Source of the DNA: Cryptomeria japonica
Lineage: Eukaryota > Streptophyta > Pinopsida > Cupressales > Cupressaceae
Direction: 5' to 3'
DNA: 64,000 bases
Assembly (NCBI RefSeq): GCF_030272615.1
Contig: NC_081409.1
Coordinates: 473,486,573 to 473,550,572 of the forward strand
Shown here: piece by piece, positions 56,791 through 64,000 of the stretch
How positions within the stretch are numbered: the stretch's first letter is position 1
Layout of the letters: each line of letters opens with the position of its first letter
Translations under genes and position numbers: made by a program
The notes under the pieces: model-generated
What the model was told of the DNA's origin: nothing
The model's input: the letters and a program-made list of their open reading frames with translations, nothing else
The model's database searches: none

Positions 56791-59214
56791 AGCTCTGGTT
56801 AACTTAGTTGACAATGGTTGACCTTATTTATAAATGCTATAATTCAATAAGATGGGCTGTGTTAGATGGATAGATTGGTGAGAAAAGTAATTGAACCAAG
56901 TTACAAAATCTTTTCACCTTGCAGTGTACATTTTGATGTGTTATGGATTTGAAATCCTATATGATCCACTGTTTGGATAATCTTGATCTGATGTATGTCA
57001 GCTATATCTAAATTTGTAGAACTTTATTATGATATTAGAAATATGATGCATGTCTTATGAATGATCAAAATTTAGGAGGATTATGATAATATCGTTCAGT
57101 GAATTTCTTTATGTGGATTGCATTGGATATATGGTAAATTGATTTGTATGATGGCAATTGTATGCAGAGTGATTGATTTGGATTTCTTATTTATATGTTT
57201 AAAATTATACGAGATTATTTGGTAATTACTAATGTGTAATTGAGATGCGCAGGAAAATTATCCATGTGACCATGGAAACATTATGGAGAATCAAGCTTAG
57301 ACCTTTGTACGTTTGTAAAACCAGGGGTTGTCTATTTGGAGAGACAACACCCTATATGTATTGTATTTTATTTGTAAACCTAAATGTTTGCATGTGTGTT
57401 AAATTGTATTTATTAAATTGTTTAAAACCAACAAGAGACAATTTCCATGTGTAAATTAAGTAATGTATTTTATTGTGTCACTTGACACATGTGCTGAATA
57501 GTGTTTTGATTTGACATGTCTCTTGGAGGGAGATGGTTTCAACCAAAGCCTTTTCAAGTATTTGAGTGTGGTCCCAAATTTGCCTTGGGTGAAGAGTCTT
57601 TGGGGTGGTCAACTCAAGTTTGACCCGTAGGTTAACTTCAATTGGGTTTCTAAGGGGTCAAATGGACTCCTAGGGTTAGTTTAGGGGCTTTTTCAAAGGT
57701 CCGCAGGGTATACCTAGGGGTTAAGGGTATTTTTAAGCATGTAACCACTCCCATGTGACTGATTTGACGCTTCAAAAATTGGTTTTCCCAAGGTGAGCGA
57801 AAATCCAACTTGGAGGATTTTTCCTTGGTTAGATAACCTTCTTGGTATGTGTCATTCATTTTCCCCATTCCATTCCCCTTTTTGAGGTGCCTTGGTTAGG
57901 GAGTGTGTAAGACCTTGGGAAGACCAACCAATGTGAGCTCTCACTCTACCCAAGAGGTTTGGAAAGAGTGAGAGAAGCCTTCTTAGGCAAAGGATTGAGG
58001 CTTAGGAAGTTAATCACCCACTCTCCGTCTTTGGAGACTAGTTTTAGAAATTTTGGAAGAAAGTTTAGGATGGAATTTTTTGGCTAAGTGTTGAAGGAAA
58101 GAAGTGTGGATTTGGGCTGCTCTTCTCCAAACTATCCCTTGTAAACCCTTGGAAGATTCAAGGTTGGTTCAATCTTTTCCCTTGTATGTACAATTTTGCT
58201 TTGAAAGTTGCTTGAATGTAGTTTGTTTTCTTCCTTTGTGTTTAATTTGTGAAGAAATATATGTGAGCTTTCACTTGTTTTGGTTATGCATTTACTTGTG
58301 TTTTGGGAGTATCCAAGGCCATCTTACCCTTGGGAGGGTAGAATGGTCTTGGGGGTGGAAGGTTGTTTGACAGCCTTAGAGTGAGAGGCTCTCTTTAAGA
58401 GAGTGATCTCAAGGGTTTGTTTATGTGACCCTTGCTGCATAGTTTTGTTTATGCATTTGGGGGTCATAAGGGGAGATATTATGGTATGTATGCCTTGGGG
58501 GTCATAAGGATGTTGGGTCAAGATGAACTTGTGATGTGTTCTTGGTTGCCATGAGATGGCTTATGATCTACTGTCTTGCAGTTCTCCTCAAGGTACTTGG
58601 TCCACTTCCACCCATATAAAAAAAAAAAATCACATTATGTGATGATGTTTATCCTTGGGATGGGAATGTGTTTGTTTTGAGTTTTGCTTTCTTGTTTGTG
58701 TATTGTTTGAGTTTAACCCGTCTAGGTCTTGGTTCTCCAAGCTTGGGGGTGGCTTCTAGTAAGCCTAGGTTGGGAGGTGAGCCCTCCATGGTCACAACCC
58801 TAAGATTTTGTATTGCAAGTTGCTTTGGGAAGGGATTGAAGGAAAAGCTTTGGAATTGTTCCTATTGTGGTATCTTAGTTGCAGAAATGAAAGAGAAGAG
58901 TTTTCTATTGTATTATAATTAAAAAAAAGAAATGTAATTATATATTTAAGTCTTCATTTATTAGGCATGAGAGGCTAGTTAGGTATTTCACCCATTTGTA
59001 AAGTTGACATAATGTATTCAAGTATTCTTTTAAGAAATGCGTTCTTTTGTTAAGTTGTTATTGCAAAATGAAGTATATATTTATGGGTTAAGCTTTCTAT
59101 GGTTTGAGTTGAAATCTATTGCTTTTATTTCTTGAAAATAAAGAAAGGCATTTTATCTCTTTATGTTGTATTTAAGTAGGTGATATAGTTTTAAATGAAA
59201 CTATGTTAATGTTG

Positions 59215-59500
59215 CTATCATTTATTTGAATCTGTCATTTTTCCTTTTTATAATGCAGGAAATTTAGATAGATAAGTAAATTTATTTCAAAGAAAGCATG
59301 AATGTTACTAAGCTAGAAATAACATTTAGTCCTAGTTATTTAGATTCTAATGCAGAATATGCTTAAATAGACATTAGAAGTAAAATAGTTTTGCATTGTA
59401 CATAATGATAATGTTTTAAATGATTTTTGGGCATTATAGTTGTTGTTGTAATTTATTTATTTCTGTCATTTTTCCTTTTTAATAATGCAGAAAACAAATC
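59215..59500 (+). repeat. duplicated motif, spacing about 228
   Basis: CTGTCATTTTTCCTTTTTATAATGCAG (first 20: CTGTCATTTTTCCTTTTTAT) at about 59232 recurs at about 59462 with one extra A, each followed by ATTTAGATA/ATCTAGATA within 12 bases. TTTTAAATGA also precedes both. Confidence 0.6.
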
Positions 59501-59851
59501 TAGATAAATTAATCCATCTCTAAAGTTCACTATAGATCAAAAGAAAAAAAAAAAAAAAGAGAAATACACTTATTCTAATATTATATAATCTACTTAATGC
59601 TTGTAGAAAAATAGGATTTAGACCAAAAGAAATATATCTTATTCATATTGCTAAGTTTAAAAAGAAATATGGATAGTTTAAAATGCCTTGTATTGTAGAA
59701 AATCTAATATATACATATTTGAATGGATCATATTTTACATCTATAAAAAAAATAAAAAATGTATATCCTTTTAAAGTTGCTGGTTTTTCCTTATTTATTT
59801 ACCAATCTTTTAAAAACCCCTGTATATTTTAATATATACATTTTAAAATGA

Positions 59852-60035
<184 letters not shown>

Positions 60036-60084
60036 ATATTGTTCTTTTCAAATAAAACAAAAAAATATATTAAACAAAAAAAAA

Positions 60085-60292
60085 TTAACGCAGCAACCCT
60101 TACCTAAGGTCCCCCGGAGCCGAGGCTCCCTCAGGCTCTTGGGCAGCACGGGCCCTCTGTGGATCGCGACTTGCAGTGGCACCCATAGCACTGTTGTGGG
60201 AAGCGCAACCCCCCTCCCTGCCACCGATTGTACGTTAAACCCCCGCGGCCTCTACTAAATCTGCCTCCTCCGCCGCCATAGACCTTGCTTAA
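60085..60292. other. GC-rich island in AT-rich DNA
   Basis: About 200 bases with clearly higher GC than either flank, containing GGTCCCCCGGAGCCGAGGCT, CACGGGCCCTCTG, CCCCGCGGCC and CCTCCGCCGCC. A minus-strand frame (60328-60131) reads GGGGGRFSRGRGGLTYNRWQGGG, low complexity. It might be a captured exon or promoter CpG island. No family assignment. Confidence 0.5.
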
Positions 60293-61579
60293 ATGCTCAT
60301 ACAAAAATAATAATAAACCCGAACCCAATTTCGGGTTAGGGTAAAGGCAAATGGATAAAAAAAGAGATTTAGATGAGATTTTATAGTTTTAAAAATAAAA
60401 GAATTAAGCAAACCCTAGTTAGGATTATTTAAGAGGATATTCATAAAATAAGTAAAAAGAGGGGGGAAGATTGTTTTTCAAAATTTGAATTGGGTTATCC
60501 TCATTTGGTTAAATTTTTAATATTTTATTGTGGTTGACTTTTGTATTAGGAATTAAATTGTGTACAATCATTTTATTTTCCATATTATGAGTAGGTTGTG
60601 ATTGAAAAGTTTATTAAAGAAAAATTTAAATAGCATGTTTATCTAAATTAAGTTTAAAAAGTATTTCTAATGACAATATTTATTAAATTTGGGGAGTGAT
60701 TAATTTATAAAGAAATAGTGTACTCTTTGGGGTAAATTTATTGAAGAAGTTTATTGATGAGTTTTCGTAAAATTTAAAGATCAAATTTAAACATCTAGAG
60801 GTAATTTAAATATTTAATACCTAATGTTTGGAGGATTAATATATTGCAATTTGATTTAAGTTATATAAATACTTGTTAGGAATTTTTAATGATATTTATA
60901 ATTAAACAGAAGGATTTAATATAGGTTACTAAATGTTTATTTGAAAGAGGATATTGTGGTGGAATTATATATTTCTAAAATAAGTCAATAAACTTGATCT
61001 TGCAAACTTATTTAGCCCAGATGAAACCGTATGTTAAATAAATCAATTAAAATAGTAACGTTTGGTGCTCCAATTTTATTTGCTCAAATTAATTAACATT
61101 ATTACATTAAAATCGTATTAATACTTAAATTAATAGATGCAAGACTTAATTAAGTTATAAAGGAAGAATCTAATAACAATGATGGAGGAAACTTGATATT
61201 AGTTAAATAATTGATGTAGAATCAAGCAATTATATTAATATCTATTTAGTAGAAGTTGATCTAATTAAATATTATAAAATGCAACTGAAATAAAAGAGAC
61301 ATTTGAGTGAATTTATTATTGTCCTTATAAAATTAATTTGTGTTGCTTGATAATAGGAGTTATCGTAATTGTTATGTAAGTAATAATCTAATTCTAACAT
61401 CTAGGAGTTATATCGAAACCTAAGGCTTCTAGTTAAATGTTATTTTGTCATTCTCTTTAGAAACTCATTTTAATATCAATTAAGGTTTCGTTGGAACAAC
61501 TTGTTAAGATGTCACAACTAATTAAGCATAGAATGCATATAATTAAGTGTCAAAAAAAAAAATGTTGTTTGTGTTTTTG

Positions 61580-62933
61580 CCCAAAAGTTTGGGCACAACA
61601 CTTGGCACAAAGTGGGAGAATTAATAAAGAATTGAATTGCGATTGTCTTGTCCCACTACTACCAAGGAATCATTATCAAGTTCTTTTACAAAAACTGAAT
61701 CAGGTGTGAACTCAACTTTCTTCCCATTCTCATATTAGTGAGTGATTTGGTAGATAGAGAAAAGGTTGGTGGTCAAGTTAGGAACATAAAGAAAGTTATC
61801 AAATGTTCCATCATCCATGGCAACCAAACCTTTCTCTTCAACCTCAACTTGTGTGTTATCACCAATGAAAATATGGGGTACCTTAGATGGCTCCAATGAA
61901 GAAAACTTCTCCTTTATAAAACCCATGTGATAAGAGGCACTTGATTCAAGTATCCACTATATGAAGAACATGCTCTAACCACAAATGCTTGTCCTTTTCC
62001 CTTTGACTACGAGGAAGTGGAAGGAGATGAGTCCTTCTTGTAAATGGATGGCAAATTGATGTTTTTCTTCTTAAGGAGATTTGTTAACTCATCAATCTTC
62101 TTAGTGTGGCAACGATACTCATCATGACCACTTTTCTTGTAATAAGCACAAGTAGGTTGCTCCTTCTTAGGTGTATTCCTCTTCTTGGAAGAGGATGAAT
62201 AATTGCCTTGTTGTAGAGAGGATGATTGTCCTTTACCTTGTTGTGTCTTTGGCTTTGATTGCTTTTGCTTCTTGTTTGAACCTTTGCCTCGATTCCCTTG
62301 ATTAGTCACCAAAGCCTTGGACTTTGAAGGCTTGATAATTCCCATGCTCAACAACTTTGACTACTCCAACATCAACATATTTGTGAATGAATAAAATGAG
62401 GGCATGGTGAAAGAACTACCCACTATCAAGTGATGAGTTTGGAAGCTAGAAACAAATGCTACATATTCAGATGGAAGATTTCCTAAGAGGTTGTAGACCA
62501 ACTGTGCATCCTTCTTATCAATGTCACAATCCTTTAGCTGCGACTTAGTTTATTTGCCTTGGTGACATAATCTTAGATTGTATCAAAGTTCTTGGTATCC
62601 AACATGGTGAGATCATTATCAAGTTGATAGACCCCAATCTCATCAATTTGGCCATCTAATTTTTGCAAGACATACCATGCATCCTTAACTGTTTTAAACT
62701 TTTCAATGTCAAAGATGAGATCCTTTGATATGTATTTCTTTAATGTGTCAATAGCCATAATGTTTTTAGTGATTCATTCCATGTGAGCATTAGGATCAGC
62801 TTTAGGATCATCTGGTATAGTTATAGTTCCATCATAGTGAGTTAATCATTTTTTCCATTAGCTTACTCCATACATCAATTTTATATGAAGCGTAGTTAGG
62901 TGGAGTTAAAAGAAGTAATTTAAGAGAACCCAT
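61580..62933 (-). pseudogene. Copia3 gag and protease
   Basis: ATG 62933 opens MGSLKLLLLTPPNYASYKID, a copia Gag start of another subfamily. Gag core: LKKYISKDLIFDIEKFKTVK, DAWYVLQKLDGQ, QLDNDLTMLD (62758-62573). A Lys/Gln/Ser-rich part and a knuckle-like CAYYKKSGHDEYRC (about 62150-62107) follow. Protease site WILESSASYHM (about 61965) has E-S-S where D-S-G is expected. Then LVAMDDGTFDNFLYVPNLTT, NLFSIYQITH, and past a stop KKVEFTPDSVF and FSHFVP, after which similarity ends near 61590. Several stops and shifts occur in 62355-62760. Confidence 0.8.
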
Positions 62934-63362
62934 AGCAACAAAATGAAAGAGCACAAGGAAAAAGAGGCACAATCACACAAGACAGCCTCCCAATTTTACT
63001 CAATCTGTAGTGTGAAAAATTCCATACCCCTTTGTAATTTGACCTACATCTTTTGTAACCACCTTGGTGTCCATTCCCCTAGAACTTGAGTAGGCTCACT
63101 TCAGCCCTTGCATTACCCTTTTCCCTCTTGGGATGCTTGAGACCCCCCTTTCTGGCAGCTCCCTCATGACTTCAATCTTGTTAGCCACATGTCTCCCTTA
63201 TCTCCTGTTGTTTTTTAGCGTGATTCATTTGGACACTAGCGCATCGTGCGAACGTCCATGTGTCATTCATTCATCTTCTGAAATCTCAACATTTGAATGT
63301 CAATTCTCAGAGTGCCTTTCCACTTGTCACCTACACATGTTGGTGGAAATGGCCCCAAATCT
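62934..63362. other. Copia3 leader and flank
   Basis: The start of gag should be preceded by a leader and 5' LTR on this side. I do not find a TGGTATCAGAG-type primer site or a clear LTR edge, and the LTR at 63363 cuts in. Confidence 0.4.
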
Positions 63363-64000
63363 TGTTGGCATATGTGCAGATGACATGATGATATTGTATG
63401 TTGTTATTGATGTCAATATGCTGAAGTATGAACCATTATATTGAAGTAAGAAAACTGGCAAGAAAACCAGTATGATATTATGAACCGGTATATGTGAGAA
63501 TCGGTATGATATTGTGAACCGGTATATGTGAAAAAGTGAAGTGGTATGTTGGAATGAGAATCGGTATATGGGAAGTTTTGTATTGGGGTTTCACTTGGCA
63601 TGACTACCGGTCGGTAGTCTCAACTTCAGGGTTTCCAGTTGATGCATTCCAAGCCTGTGTGACTCAACCGATGACATCTTGTGATGAGTTAGCATTATAA
63701 TGAAGATCAGATAGTGTTGCCACATCAGCCTTGTGCGCGTGAAGGATTTTCTTGAGGAGCTTGCATGGAGATTGATCCTATCCACCTCAGGAATGTGCAA
63801 AGTCTCTGTGAACGGTGGAGAGTGTGTGATGGGTTATCAACTTCCTAAAGCGGCAAAGAATGAACGTTGGAGAACTTCTTGAGATCTAATCAAGACTATT
63901 GTATTCAATGCAGTATGATTAATGGTCAAGATTGAACCGATTGAATTGTTAAACCTAAATTTTTAGGGTTTAGGGTTTATGCTACCAACCTATTTGTTTC
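63363..64000 (+). mobile_element. copia LTR, 5' part (runs off window)
   Basis: Starts TGTTGGCATATG and is related to the LTR at 175-1677 but on the opposite strand. Recurrent (A)CCGGTAT words (63485-63610) and the telo-box GGGTTTAGGGTTTA (63966-63979) match that family. The window ends before the TATA site, so I cannot say if it is a solo LTR or the 5' LTR of an element. Confidence 0.8.

Noticed and set aside
60131-60328. Gly-rich minus-strand frame as a real gene
   Set aside because: Low complexity from the GC-rich island; no start context, splice site or homologous motif that I recognise. Kept only as a composition anomaly.

Overview
This window is repeat-dominated plant nuclear DNA. Large nested retrotransposons, a Ty3/Tat-type element with 3 kb LTRs, L1-type LINEs and decayed host-like genes suggest a seed plant with a very large genome. 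A gymnosperm (conifer) is my best guess, but this is inference. I see no intact cellular gene, tRNA, rRNA or CRISPR array. Almost every recognisable coding stretch belongs to a mobile element or a pseudogene.

Left part (1-8946): the 5' end of a minus-strand Ty1/copia element (gag start, primer-binding site, 1.5 kb LTR); a decayed minus-strand plant-mobile-domain (PMD) gene with a TATA box and one predicted intron; then a polypurine tract and an LTR-like block. A complete minus-strand copia element ('Copia1', 8947-16022) follows, with 5-bp target duplications TATTC, two 1.25 kb LTRs, and a gag-pol reading frame broken by a few stops and frameshifts.

Middle left (16023-27383): mostly unassigned AT-rich DNA, a weak LINE-like 3' tail, and a decayed multi-exon plus-strand gene (about 19989-25980). 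That gene has a SET-domain-like segment, a segment that may be related to plant transposase-associated proteins, and a tandemly triplicated small exon. One of its introns holds a 5'-truncated LINE ('LINE B'). A copia solo LTR with perfect GTGAC duplications lies at 26320-27383.

Centre (27582-55135): one copia element ('Copia2') is the host of two later insertions. A 12.6 kb Ty3/gypsy Tat-like element (30213-42807, duplication TGTTG) split its protease/pre-integrase region. A full-length 7.85 kb LINE ('LINE A', 46418-54267, 13-bp duplication) split its 3' LTR. The gypsy element carries an extra RNase H between protease and reverse transcriptase.

The most unusual feature is in the LINEs. Both LINE A and LINE B carry, after the ORF2 RNase H domain and before the common 3' end, a third reading frame of about 530 codons. 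It has a conserved globular N-terminal part, an acidic middle with a basic nuclear-localisation-like patch, and a predicted coiled-coil tail. Because it is in the same place in two independent insertions, it looks like a genuine component of this LINE family and not a chance neighbour.

Right part (55136-64000): possible CACTA-type terminus, a third copia ('Copia3') split into an integrase piece and a gag-protease piece by about 4.8 kb of unassigned DNA (with a TA microsatellite and a GC-rich island), and at the edge the start of a plus-strand LTR of the same family as the LTR at the left edge.
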